64,000 nucleotides of DNA from Pratylenchus scribneri (Eukaryota > Nematoda > Chromadorea > Rhabditida > Pratylenchidae): positions 930,001 to 994,000 of the forward strand of contig JAQSEB010000138.1 in the NCBI GenBank assembly GCA_030063045.1, written 5' to 3'. The position numbers and the translations under genes were made by a program. Positions 36,100 to 45,404 of this stretch are shown here, piece after piece; position 1 is the stretch's first letter, and the number at the start of each line of letters is the position of its first letter. The notes under the pieces were generated by a model. The model saw nothing but the letters and a program-made list of their open reading frames with translations. It had not been told where the DNA came from and searched no databases.

Positions 36100-36215
36100 T
36101 TTTCCATCCCATCCATTTGGCCATTCGAATTTCGAATTGCAGCTACTTGAGTGCGTTTCGGTTTCACGATGGCCCAGTCCTAGCTTCCAATTCCACCCAT
36201 CAAAATCACTCGTTT
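36100..36215 (-). pseudogene. Carboxylesterase exon X with 5-base insertion
   Basis: The minus strand reads WAIVKPKRTQVAAIR, then AATTCG repeats (ATTCGAAATTCGAATGG), inserting five bases relative to ATTCGAATGG and shifting the frame before MAK. The DWAIVKPKRTQ part is the best evidence for what the intact exon encoded, since three other copies have a stop at this place. Confidence 0.55.
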
Positions 36216-36334
36216 GAATAAACCTTCGATTTTAATTTATAATTTATTTTGAAATTCAATCTATTTATAATTTGAATCGGTTTTGAAGGAATTATTTTTA
36301 TTAATTCCGCCTATTTTTCAAAATTTTTTATGTA

Positions 36335-36525
36335 CAAAATGAATCAATTTTATTACAATATTTATTTAAAAAAATAAAATAATATCAAAAGGGATAAAAG
36401 TTGATAATATCAAGTATAAAATGATTAATATTACATAAATTGAGGATATTGAAAGAATAAAATGGGTAAATTTTGACTTAATAAATGTTTTTGTACAAAT
36501 TTTATTGAGCAATAAATTCAATTTC
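36335..36525 (-). repeat. Post-exon-E block, read through here
   Basis: Fourth copy of the block at 780-962. In this copy the stop codon that ends exon E elsewhere (AATTAA) is changed (AATTTATTG), and the minus-strand frame continues for about 45 codons into a very hydrophobic tail (FILSISSIYVILIILYLILS). Either a genuine membrane-anchored ending or chance reading of a 3' UTR. Confidence 0.5.
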
Positions 36526-36688
36526 TCTTCTTTTTCACTTTTTTCTTCTTCCATTTTTTTCCAAAATTCAAATCTTCTTCCTTGATAATCGGAATGCATT
36601 TTTGGCTCAAGGCAAATTTCCAAATGATGGTAGGTATCGCGAAGGTCGATTGGAAGCGATTCAAAGGCAATTTTGACCGATGGCAAAG
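36366..36688 (-). CDS. Carboxylesterase exon E with hydrophobic tail
   Basis: The minus-strand frame opens after AAATTTAG with LPSVKIAFESLPIDLRDTYH, then LEICLEPKMHSDYQGRRFEF and WKKMEEEK. E-x-LPI replaces the EWLPI of the other copy, so the usual W is S here. The frame runs into a segment of about 30 mostly I, L, F, S and Y residues and stops at TAA near 36366. Some cholinesterase-like proteins are membrane anchored at the C-terminus, but the tail here arises from loss of the usual stop. No exon D lies directly upstream; the next exon E is at 38.3 kb, so this may be a duplicated last exon. Confidence 0.6.
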
Positions 36689-36689
36689 C

Positions 36690-37450
36690 TAAATTAGGGA
36701 ATTTATGAATTTTAAAAATGGAATTATTTAATTTGAATTAATTATAAATTGAAATAGAAATTTCAAAAAAGGAAATTTAAAATTTTTATTTTATTTTTTG
36801 ATTTTTTTAGCATTTTGTTCTTGCAAAAACATCTCTTAAATTAAATTTTAATCCAATTTTAATCGTTTTATGAAAATTTTAAAAAGAAAAAAATTTATAA
36901 GTTCAATATTTTTTGCAAAAAATTCTAAATTTATCAAAAAATTGTCCCCTACATGAAAATAAAAAAAATAATATGAGTTTAACCTTTTTCGTCAGGAAAT
37001 TTGTAATATTTAATTCAATAAACCATAGATTAAAAAAAAAAAACTAAAAAATGTTCCTTTTTTTGATACTAAAATGTTTTATTTAATTTTTTGATTTTTA
37101 AGCATTTTGAGTGATTCTTCTTTCATTTTTAAATCTGAATTATTCCATTTTTTAATCTATTATATGAAGAATTTAAAAAGCAAAAATATTATGAGTTCAA
37201 AATTTTTTGTTGGAAAAATTTGTAAATTAATTTAAATCGGATAAAATTCCTAAAATGTTCCGTAAATTTAAAATTTTATTTTATTTTTATTTTTTTGTTT
37301 TTTTTTTGCCTTTTGTATCATGCATGCCCCTGATTTTATTTCGATTTTATTTAATTTTTGATCTGTTATATGAGAACTTATAAAGTATAATTTGAATCGG
37401 TTTTGAAGGAATTAAATTCTATTTTAATTTCGCCTATTTTTTAAATTTTT
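36690..37450 (+). repeat. Family A units
   Basis: No gene. Units with anchors near 36808, 37100 and 37310 (cores GTTCTTGCAAAAAC, GTGATTCTTC, TATCATGCATGCCC). Confidence 0.45.
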
Positions 37451-37649
37451 TGTAAAAAATGAATCATTTTTATTACAATATTTATTTAAAAATATAATAA
37501 TATCAAATAGTCAAAAGGCTGGAAAAATCAAGAATAAAATGATTAATATTAATGTGAGGATATTGAAAGAATAAAATGGGTAAAAATAAAATAAGTAAAT
37601 TTTGACTTAAGAAATTCTTTTGTACAATGTTTATTTGAGCAAATTAATT
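37450..37649 (-). repeat. Post-exon-E block, separated from exon E by an insertion
   Basis: Fifth copy of the block at 780-962. It was joined to the exon E now ending at 38278 before the 620-bp element inserted: removing the element and one target copy restores the GAAATTGAATTAATTTGC junction seen in the 1-kb copy. Confidence 0.65.
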
Positions 37650-37657
37650 CAATTTCT

Positions 37658-38277
37658 GGCAAACGTGCAGAAGTGTGGTCCCTCCGGGTTTTGAATTTAA
37701 AAATTCGGAACACACATATCTAAGGGTAATAGGAGACGTAGAACACGATTCTGAGCACGGATTTTTGATATCTTGCCATCTTGGTAAGATAATGCCAACT
37801 CTTACCAGGAAAAAGCATAGAGGGGACCAAGGGCATTTTTAGTTAAAACTTTTACATAGCCAAATAATAGCTCATTTAACGCAGCTCGATGAGCTGAATC
37901 TAATGGTACCATTTTTAATAAATAATATTGCAATGTAGGTAAGTTATGACTAAAAGAATGATTGGTCTTGGTAAGGTATTTAGGCCTCTAACTTGAACAA
38001 AACGCAATATTATGAAATTAAAATGGTACCATTAGATTCAGCTCATCGAGCTGCGTTAAATGAGCTATTATTTGGCTATGTAAAAGTTTTAACTAAAAAT
38101 GCCCTTGGTCCCCTCTATGCTTTTTCTTGGTAAGAGTTGGCATTATCTTACCAAGATGGCAAGATATCAAAAATCCGTGCTCAGAATCGTGTTCTACGTC
38201 TCCTATTACCCTTAGATATGTGTGTTCCGAATTTTTAAATTCAAAACCAGGAGGGACCACACTTCTGCACGTTTGCC
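37658..38277. mobile_element. Foldback element, 620 bp, 8-bp target duplication
   Basis: Inverted arms of about 254 bases begin GGCAAACGTGCAGAAG and its complement, with only a few differences between arms (two seen by eye). A loop of about 110 bases lies at 37912-38023. CAATTTCT flanks both sides (37650-37657 and 38278-38285). No transposase. It sits at the last codons of carboxylesterase exon E, so the exon frame now runs into the arm. An 8-bp duplication fits hAT-like or Merlin-like transposition; family not determined. Confidence 0.9.
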
Positions 38278-38444
38278 CAATTTCTCTTTCTGCCCCTTTT
38301 CCTCTTCCATTTTCTTCCAAAATTCAAATCTTCTTCCTTGATAATCGGAACGCATTTTTGGCTCAAGGCAAAGTTCCAAATGAAGGTAGGTATCCTGAGG
38401 GTCGATTGGAAGCCATTCAACGGCAATTTTGGCCGAAGGCAAAG
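38278..38444 (-). CDS. Carboxylesterase exon E, open to the insertion
   Basis: The minus-strand frame reads LPSAKIAVEWLPIDPQDTY, then LELCLEPKMRSDYQGRR, then FEFWKKMEEE. This is the cleanest match to the family C-terminus (EWLP, LEPKM, FEFW). The acceptor is TTTTTAG. The exon starts with CT, which joins the one leftover base of exon D. After KEK the frame enters the arm of the inserted element, adding a meaningless extension. Confidence 0.8.
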
Positions 38445-38445
38445 C

Positions 38446-39040
38446 TAAAAATTGAAAGGGAATTTATGATATTTAAATAATGGATTATATTTAATTTGAA
38501 TTAATCATAAATTGAAAAAAATTACAAAAATGGAAATTTAAAATTTTTATTTTATTTTTTGATTTTTTAGAATTTTGTTCCGAAGCATCTTTTAAATTAA
38601 ATTTTTCATTTTTGATTGTTTATGAAAAATTTAAAACGAAAAAAATTTATGAGTTCAACATTTTTTATTAAAAAATTCTTAATAAAAAAATTTATCAAAA
38701 AAATTGTCCCCTATAATACAAAAATTTTTATTTAGAGATAGTTTTTAGGTAATTGTTTTTTTATTGATTTAAGGATAATTTAATTTAATAATTAAAATTA
38801 CTCTGATAAAAAAAGTTGAACTCATAAAATTTTATTTTATAATCCTCCATATAAAGAATAAAAATGAAAAAATCACAATAAAAATAACAAAAACTTGCAC
38901 GTAGATGATAAAAAATTAAATTCGAAAAAAATTTATTTTATTTTCTTTTCTGACTTTTTAAAATTAAGCAATAATTATTTCCTTTTAAATATTTAAAAAA
39001 TTAAATTTTAATTAAAAATTCCACCAAAAATTTCACTCAC
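38446..39040 (+). repeat. Intron D-E with family A-like AT sequence
   Basis: No gene. Contains one family A unit near 38565 and A/T-rich sequence with AACTCATAAAATTTTATTTT. The same intron sequence surrounds exon D at 48.2-48.4 and 61.2-61.5 kb, showing that whole gene pieces, not only exons, were duplicated. Confidence 0.5.
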
Positions 39041-39317
39041 TTTCTGCAATTTTTGTTCCATTTGCCAATAATGTGCCATTCCCATTGTTGGCAATTTGAC
39101 CATTGCTTTTTTCCGTCCGAATTGTGGAAGAAATATTTGGGTCACCGAATTTGGCAAAATTTGTGACTAATTTGCCAACAATTCGCATCATATGTTTGTC
39201 ATCACAATTGGGTCGAAATTTGGAGTAGAGGCCCTTGTCAAAATTTGTTAACAATGTGCCAACAATTTGCATCATATGTTTATCATCCCAATTAGATCGA
39301 AATTTGGAGTAGAGGCC
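39041..39317 (-). CDS. Carboxylesterase exon D with internal duplication
   Basis: Acceptor TTACAG and donor AGAAA|GTGAGTG; 277 bases, open throughout. The first about 84-90 bases (LYSKFRPNCDDKHMMRIVG-type) occur twice in tandem, the first copy reading SNWDDKHMMQIVGTLLTNFD. It then continues FAKFGDPNISSTIRTEKSNG and GNGTLLANGTKIAE. The C-terminal FAK-x-GDPN segment is diagnostic of the family. The duplication keeps the frame but would add about 28-30 residues just before FAKFGDPN, so it is unlikely to be tolerated in a working enzyme. Confidence 0.8.
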
Positions 39318-39403
39318 CTGTAAATTTTATAAAAAAATTTAATAAAATTTCATTAAAAATTCAATTAAATAATTCTATTAATTCCTCCACTTTTTCTGCT
39401 CAC

Positions 39404-39602
39404 CTTTCCAATTAAATAGCGCAAATTATGGCAATGTGTGGCCGCATAGAATGGCATCCGAAAGTAAACAAAACAGAATTCATCCGCGTTGAAATGTGTC
39501 ATATTGTAGAGAAATATTTTATGGCTATTTTTATTTTCCGGTAACAACATTCCTTGGCAATAGCGTTGCACCCAATTGTTAATCATCACATCGTTATGCA
39601 GG
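39404..39602 (-). CDS. Carboxylesterase exon C with catalytic-His segment, intact
   Basis: 199 bases, open, acceptor TTTACAG and donor GGAAAG|GTGAGCAG. It reads LHNDVMINNWVQRYCQGM, then HKIFLYNMTHFNADEF, then MPFYAATHCHNLRYLIGK. In carboxylesterases the ...(A/G)xxHxxEL(x)Y(L/V)FG segment holds the catalytic histidine; here AATHCHNLRYLIGK has an H at the matching place, though HCHN replaces the usual H-x-x-E. SDV/NDVMINN matches the GDxxFxxP strand. The exon is intact, so a spliced product from this region would be readable. Confidence 0.8.
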
Positions 39603-41118
39603 CTGTAAAGTTAAACTTTTTTAAATATAATCCCTTACCAAAAATCTTTTCTTTTCATATATTATGAAAGCTAAAATTTCTTTTTACGGAATATGGTTTT
39701 ACTACAAATTTATTTTATTTTTTGCATTTCGTGTGCAGCTTGCAGCGTTCGTTTCTGAATTTATTTCATTTTTGATAGGTTATATGAAGAATCTATAAAG
39801 GAAAAATATTATGAGTTCGACAATTTTTGTCCAGAATTTATAGTATTTACTTTATTAACCATAAATTAATAAAACTACTAGTGTCCAGAAATTTAATTTT
39901 TTTTTGATTTTTTAGTATTTTGAAACATGCAATCTTTTCTTTTATTTTGTTTTTTTCATTTTTGATTCTGTTTTAAGAAATAAAATTTTATGAGTTTAAA
40001 ATTTTTTGTTAACGAATCTAATATATAACATTAACCATAAATTTAATAAATTTACAAAAATGTCTTCTGCTCATCCAATAATTTTTTTTTATTTTATTTT
40101 ATTGTTTTTTAACATTTAGTATTTTTGTTAATGCATTTTCTTTTTTAATCTGATTTTATTTTTGACAAATATGGTGAATTTAGAAAAAAAAGATATTATG
40201 AATTTAATATTTTTGTCAGAGAAATTTTTAAATTAATAATAAGTTGAATAAAGTTATAAACATATTCAGATTTAGGAAATTTAAAATCTAAATTTTTTAT
40301 TTTATTTTTTAAAATTTTTTTTAGCATTTTGATTGTTGCTTTCGCAAACTTAATTTAATTTTAATTCAATTATGATTGCTGAATTTTAAAAGGAAAATAT
40401 TATTTTTTGTTGAAGCAATTTTTAGATTAATTATATTTTGAATAAATTATCAAAAAATTTAAGGAAATTTAAAATTTTATTTCTGACTTTTTAACAATTT
40501 GTGGACTTTAGTCTTTAAAAATATTATGGGTTCAACGTATTTTTAAATCAAAAGTCAGAGAACTTATATTATTTAATCAAATTAAGTATAAATTTAATAA
40601 AATTCTAAAAATGTCTTCCCTAATAATTTTTATTTTTTTAAAAAAATTTTTAGCATTTGGAAAGTTGTGTCGTTTTTATAATTCTATATTTCATTTTAGA
40701 ACAATGTTATGTGAAAAAAAAGAAAAATTTATGAGTTCACTATAAAGTAATAAAATTCGAAAATATCAGAAAAATTTTAATTTAATTCTTTGATTTTTTT
40801 AGTAATTTAATTAGCTTCAGCTTATTTTAAATTAAAAAAGTTTCGTGAGTTAAATATTTTAGGAAAATTTTTAAATTAATTATTAGTTAAATAAATTTCC
40901 AAATAAATCCGGATTTAGGTAATTATTTAATTTTAGTTTTTTAATAACATTTTGCGTTCGTCCTGCAGGATCAATTTATTTGATTTGTCATTTTTTGATC
41001 TGATATATGAAGAAATAAGAAAGGAAAAATATTATGAGTTCAACTTTTTTATCAGAGAAATTTTATTTTTAAATAAACTATAAATTAATAAAATTTAAAA
41101 ATATCTTCGTAAATTTAC
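39603..41118 (+). repeat. Family A units in the B-C intron
   Basis: No gene. Family A anchors near 39905, 40100, 40324, 40490, 40650, 40800 and 40950, in plus orientation, with cores such as AACATGCAATC and TTGTTGCTTTCGC. Unit TTTAATAAATTTACAAAAATGT near 40045 resembles the 20.8-kb duplicated unit read in reverse. Confidence 0.55.
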
Positions 41119-41296
41119 AGTAAAAATGCGATGGACATTTGTAGAGGATTATTTATGTCCACTCCGTCAAAATACATTTGTTCACATTGTTTTCTCCTCT
41201 CCTCCGCCATTTTCGTCCCATTAGGCCCATCGGCAATGTAAATTCGCAAATATTTTCGCAATGACAATAAATCCGATTGATTTCGGTCAAGGGCAA
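41119..41296 (-). CDS. Carboxylesterase exon B, intact
   Basis: 178 bases, open in the expected phase: ALDRNQSDLLSLRKYLRIYI, then ADGPNGTKMAEERRKQCEQM, then YFDGVDINNPLQMSIAFL. The acceptor is AAAAAAG. The donor is ACT|GTAAAT, where other copies have ACG|GTAAAT. This part of the enzyme is a variable helical region in the family; I identify it by its position between A and C and its matching phases. Confidence 0.7.
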
Positions 41297-41541
41297 CTTT
41301 TTTGGAAATTTTTACTAAAATTAATTTTAACCGTATTTATTTAAATTTTTGGAAATTAAATTATTTAAATAAATTTTCCCTTTAAATTATAAAAAATAAA
41401 TTAGAAAATTTTCATGTCCGAAAAAGTTTTAAAATAATTAAAATTTTAAAAATTAAATAAATAAATTATTAAATTTAGTAATTTTTAATAATTATTTACA
41501 TATATTTTTTAAATTATTTAAATTTAAGCCAATTCGCTCAC

Positions 41542-41780
41542 CAAAAAGCGATGCCTCGAATTTGGTGCCACCAATGATCACTTCCAATTTTGGACCATCC
41601 TCTTGGCTAATTCGGCGCTTCAATTCGGGCACTGGCGCTGGAATCAATTCATCATCTACCAAAGGGCAAAATTCCAGTCCTTTTGATGTAGATTAAATGC
41701 GGATTTTCCGATAAGTGGTACTGCTAATTTTTGGGCTGGCATTGAACTAAGAAATGCCAACAACGAGTCCAAAATAATGC
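41542..41780 (-). pseudogene. Carboxylesterase exon A, frameshifted
   Basis: 239 bases, against 246 in the 26.3-kb copy: six bases lost in frame at the start and one base lost in the CATCAAAAGGACTGG segment, which shifts the frame to an early TAG before VVDGE. The rest still spells ...LVDDELIPAPVPELKRR and GPKLEVIIGGTKFEASLF when read in the other frame. The acceptor CAAATAG and donor TTTTTG|GTGAGC remain. The same base position is also hit in the 17.7-kb copy. Confidence 0.75.
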
Positions 41781-41784
41781 CTAT

Positions 41785-42795
41785 TTGAGACGGAAAATTT
41801 TTTTTAAAGAAATTTAAAAATTTTTTTTATAATTGAAAAATGCAACTCATAAAATTTTTTAGTTAAAAATTTTATAAAGTCAGAAAAATAATTGCCAAAA
41901 ATTAAATAAAACCGAGGTGGAAAAAAATTTCAATAAAAATTAAATTGTAAAAATTAAAAAAAGCATTGAATAAAAATGAGAAAATTTAAAAATACAAAAA
42001 AAAATCACTCGCATAATAAAATAATAAAAATTTTCAATTGTTAGTTAATGGGAAAATGCAACTCATAAAATTTTTATTTTAGGAATTCCATATAAACAAT
42101 ACGAGTTCCTCTTTGATAATATATTTCACCCACCAACCAAAAAAATAAAGTTCTCAAAAAACCATGTCTTAAGCTAGATAAAATTACCCTTTCTAAAGAA
42201 ATTTCTCTAAATGTAAAAATTTATAAATAAATATAGATATTCTACCAAAAAATTAAAAAAAAAATAAAATAATTTTAAAAAAATTCATTGAATAGAAATT
42301 AGGGAATTTTTAAATTTTTTTTAATACATAAAATTAAAAAAATACGATCACTAAATCTAAAAATATTATAATATTTTAAAAAAATAAATTGAAAAAATTT
42401 AACCCATAAAATTTTCATTTTAGACATTTCATAAATAAGAAAAAATAAATGTAAATATCATTTAGAAAGCAATGAAAACCTTCAACGCAATATTTAAAAT
42501 AAAATAATTAAAAATTAAACAAAATTAAAAAAATCTCTAAAAAAATTTAATTAATGGAAAATAAAACTCATAAAATTTTCAACAAATTTCATAAAAATTA
42601 GAAAAAAATAAGTATAAATATAATTTAAGACCTTCCCTCATAGCTCATATTCAAATAAAAATTAAAATAAAATAATTAGAATTGTTAGAAAATGCATGGA
42701 TTGTAAAGAAATTTTTTAAAAAATGAAACAATGAGCAATGAGTCAATAATTATTTTTTTTTTAATTTTTCAATTTTTACTGGTAATGCCATCCGT
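41785..42795 (-). repeat. Family B units
   Basis: No gene. ATGCAACTCATAAAATTTTT anchors near 41840, 42060 and 42565, with cores adjoining CAATAAAAATT or AATATTTAAAATA rather than the usual AACAAAAAATTATAAA. A weak exon A start lies next to the AATGAGCAATGAGTC string near 42728. Confidence 0.5.
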
Positions 42796-42804
42796 TTTTA
42801 AATG

Positions 42805-43632
42805 GTGTGGCGCATTTTGCGGCCCCGAAATTTGCGGCCCCGAAACTTGCGTCCCCGAATTTTGCGGCTCCTACCAAAAACGAAAATTGCGGCCCGAAGT
42901 TTGCGGCTCCATAATTTGCGGCCCGAAATTTGCGGCCCCGAAACTTGCGTCCCCGAATTTTGCGGCTCCTACCAAAAACGAAAATTGCGGCCCGAAGTTT
43001 GCGGCTCCATAATTTGCGGCCCGAAATTTGCGGCCCCGAAACTTGCGTCCCCGAATTTTGCGGCCCTACCAAAAACGAAAATTGCGGCCCCGAAAATTGC
43101 GGCTCGAAATTTGCGGCCCCGAATTTTGCGGCCCTTACCAAAATCGAAATTTGCGGTCCCGAAATTTGCGGCTTTACCAAAAAAATGGTAAAATAAAAAG
43201 ATCAATAAATAATAAAATAATATCCAAAATTAAATCCCAAAATTGCCTACATTTAAATTAATCTCATCACAAAGAAGCTGAATCCCGTTTTGTCCAATTT
43301 CGATCCTTGAAAAAATTGCTCGAATTACAAAATGAATCACAAAAGAATTGGGAACAATTTTACAAACGAAATTCACCATTTTTGGTAAAGCCGCAAATTT
43401 CGGGGCCGCAAATTTCGATTTTGGTAAGGGCCGCCAAATTCGGGGCCGCAAACTTCGAGCCGCAATTTTCGGGGCCGCAATTTTCGTTTTCGGTAGGGGC
43501 CGCAAAATTCGGGGACGCAAGTTTCGGGGCCGCAAATTTCGGGCCGCAAATTTCGCTTTTAGTAAGAGCCGCAAATTTCGGGGCCGCAAATTTCGGAGCC
43601 GCAAATTTCTGGGCCGCAAAATTCGGTTAACC
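42805..43632. mobile_element. Foldback element, 828 bp, GC-rich subrepeated arms
   Basis: The left arm (42805-43185) is built from repeats of TTTGCGGCCCCGAAA-type units, with ACCAAAAACGAAAATTGCGG spacers; the right arm (43380-43632) is the inverted version (GGGGCCGCAAATTTC). TTTTAAATG flanks both ends (42796-42804 and 43633-43641), a 9-bp target duplication. The middle (about 43190-43380) is ordinary AT-rich sequence carrying a coding-like stretch. Arms made of short tandem repeats are typical of foldback elements. Long open frames in both arms are repeat artefacts. Confidence 0.85.
43261..43388 (+). pseudogene. Captured coding fragment, possibly methyltransferase-like
   Basis: Inside the foldback loop one plus-strand frame reads HKEAESRFVQFRSLKKLLEL, then QNESQKNWEQFYKRNSPFLV. 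The composition is protein-like and unlike the arms. NWEQFYKRN resembles the WxxFYKRN start of the METTL2/6-type methyltransferases, which usually continues with FFKDRHW; here it runs into the right arm instead. Probably a host exon piece picked up by the element; the identity is weak. Confidence 0.3.
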
Positions 43633-43641
43633 TTTTAAATG

Positions 43642-44195
43642 ATATTTTTATGATACAAGAAACTTCAAAATTGATGGGTTGAATTTTTTCTAATAATTAT
43701 ATAAAATTTGATTTTAATTAAGAATTTTTTTTTAAATTCTCAAATAGGCCCTGACTCGGATATGGAAAATTAACTAAAAATGCACAAGAAAAAATGTAAC
43801 TCATAAAATTTTGAGTTTAGAAATTTAATAAATTAGAAAAATAAATGCTGAAATCATATAAAATGTTGTGGTTTTTTTTCGAACAAATTATAATAATAAA
43901 ATAAATAAACTAAAAGAATGCATTGAATAAAAATGAAAACATTTTTTTTGATTTTTTATATATTTAAAAGGTAATCATCAATCACTCAAACAAAGAGAAA
44001 AAATGTCAAAAAATTTAATTATAATTATGGAAAAATGGAACTCATAAAATTTTTAATTTCATAATCACAAAAATAATTCCAATGAAATCATTAATAAAAT
44101 AGATCAAATTGAACAAAAAATTATAAAAAATTAAATAATTTTTTAAATATTTTTAATAAAATAAAATTACAATCAAATTTAAAAATTACAAAATT
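43642..44195 (-). repeat. Family B units beside the foldback
   Basis: No gene. A plus-strand relic of the exon A start at 43738-43775 (CTCAAATAGGCCCTGACTCG) is followed by minus-orientation family B anchors. The mixed strands suggest a local rearrangement. Confidence 0.45.
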
Positions 44196-44197
44196 AC

Positions 44198-44275
44198 GTT
44201 TCCATCATCAATTTGTTTATCGAATTGCTGCTACATGAGTGCATTCCGATTCCGACTTCACGCCTCTCCCAAAAA
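44198..44275 (-). pseudogene. Carboxylesterase exon X, strongly degraded
   Basis: The minus strand reads GTGAAGTCGGAATCGGAATG, then CACTCATGTAGCAGCAATTC and GATAAACAAATTGATGATGG. The VKxExTxVAAIR skeleton is visible, but a TAA follows AAIR and the end is altered. The left neighbour at 44.28 kb is family A. Confidence 0.45.
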
Positions 44276-44465
44276 TTTCAGTAAAATATGTTTTTTTTGG
44301 ATTTATATTATTCTGCTTTTATTTTATTTTTTTTTTTGATTTTTTAGCATTTTGTTCTCCCAAAAACATCTCTTAAATTAAATTTTAATTCAATTTTAAT
44401 TTAAAAATTTCTCCAACAAATTGAACATAATATTTTTATTTTCTCATTTATAATCGGAACAAAAA

Positions 44466-45402
44466 TGGGTGAGTACTTATGTATTTTGGGTCTTTTTGAA
44501 AAGTGCTTGATCCCCCTTATGGGTCATCAGGTTTGGGGTTAGGGTCATTCAGGGATAGGTTAGGGATGGGATGGGGATTGTGATAACCTTTTTTCTCCCC
44601 AAAAAAAACTTTTTTTTCCCCAAAAAAATCTTTTTTTTCCCCAAAACTTTTTTTCCCCCAAAAAACACTTTTTTATCCCCAATACCTCTTTTTCCCCCCA
44701 AAAAACACTTTTTTATCCCCAATAAACCCAAAAGTGAAAATTTATTGATTTTTTCTTAAAAATCATAGAATGCGCAACTCATTTCATATATTCCAATGTG
44801 CAAAAAAATAAATTTTCTAATAAGTTTAATGCTTATGACTCGGATGTGGTTTTCCGAATTAGGGCTTGGCTATCAGATCATGGGTTTTAGGGGCTATGGG
44901 ATAGGGTTAGGCTAGGGTCGGAGCATGGGTTTTAGGGGCTACGGGCTAGGGTTAGGGTAGGTTAGGGTCAGAGCATGGGTTCTAGGGGCTAAGGGCTAAG
45001 ATTAGGGTAAGTTTTGAGATAGGTAAAGATAAGTTTGTAATGCCGAAAGAAATTTATATGAAAATTCACATTAAAAATATTGAGATAATTTCATCTTCTT
45101 AAGCTTAAATTCCATTTATTTTATGATTTTTAAGAAAAAATCAAAAAATTTTCACTTTTGGGTTTATTGGGGGTAAAAAAGATATTTCTGGGGAAAAAAG
45201 AGGTATTGGGGATAAAAAAGTGTTTTTTGGGGAAAAAAAAGTTTTGGGGAAAAAAAAGATTTTTTTGGGGAAAAAAAAGTTTTTTTTGGGGAGAAAAAAA
45301 TAGCATGTATGGGGATTTGGTAAAAATCATTCCAATTGTATCCTAAACCAAAACGCTAACCCTAACACCCAAAAAGAGGACCCAAAGTACATAAGTATCC
45401 AA
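44466..45402. mobile_element. Foldback element, about 0.94 kb, C4/A8 arms
   Basis: Ends (GTACTTATGTATTTTGGGTC and the near complement of it) and inner arms are inverted. Arms contain six to seven CCCCAAAAAAAACTTTTTTT-like units, so hairpins are strong. The centre (44870-45020) has three copies of a GCATGGGTTTTAGGGGCTA-type cassette. Flanks CAAAAATG and CAAAAAAG may be an 8-bp duplication with one change. The outer ends (AAAGTGCTTGATCCCCC, GGTTAGGG) resemble the small element at 55.5 kb, so both may be one family. Confidence 0.75.
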
Positions 45403-45404
45403 AA

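Larger units (their letters stand above)
38278..44275 (-). pseudogene. Carboxylesterase relic, most complete copy (X-A-B-C-D-E)
   Basis: All six recognised 3' exons lie in order on the minus strand: X 44198-44275, A 41542-41780, B 41119-41296, C 39404-39602, D 39041-39317 and E 38278-38444. Phases at the X/A, A/B, B/C, C/D and D/E joins are 1, 1, 2, 0 and 1, all consistent. The product would be the C-terminal two thirds of a secreted or membrane-linked ester hydrolase of the alpha/beta-hydrolase fold. Defects: X is degraded, A lacks one base, D has an internal duplication, E is cut by an element, and a foldback plus AT repeats lie in the introns. The first exons, with the GESAG-type serine, are not visible. 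Confidence 0.8.

Noticed and set aside
42731..43638. Overlapping 77-134-codon frames rich in R, N, L, P, G and Q
   Set aside because: They are translations of the short GC-rich units in the foldback arms, open in several frames on both strands.
44549..45346. Frames rich in F, P and K, or G and K
   Set aside because: They translate the C4/A8 blocks of an inverted repeat; each arm gives the mirror reading of the other.
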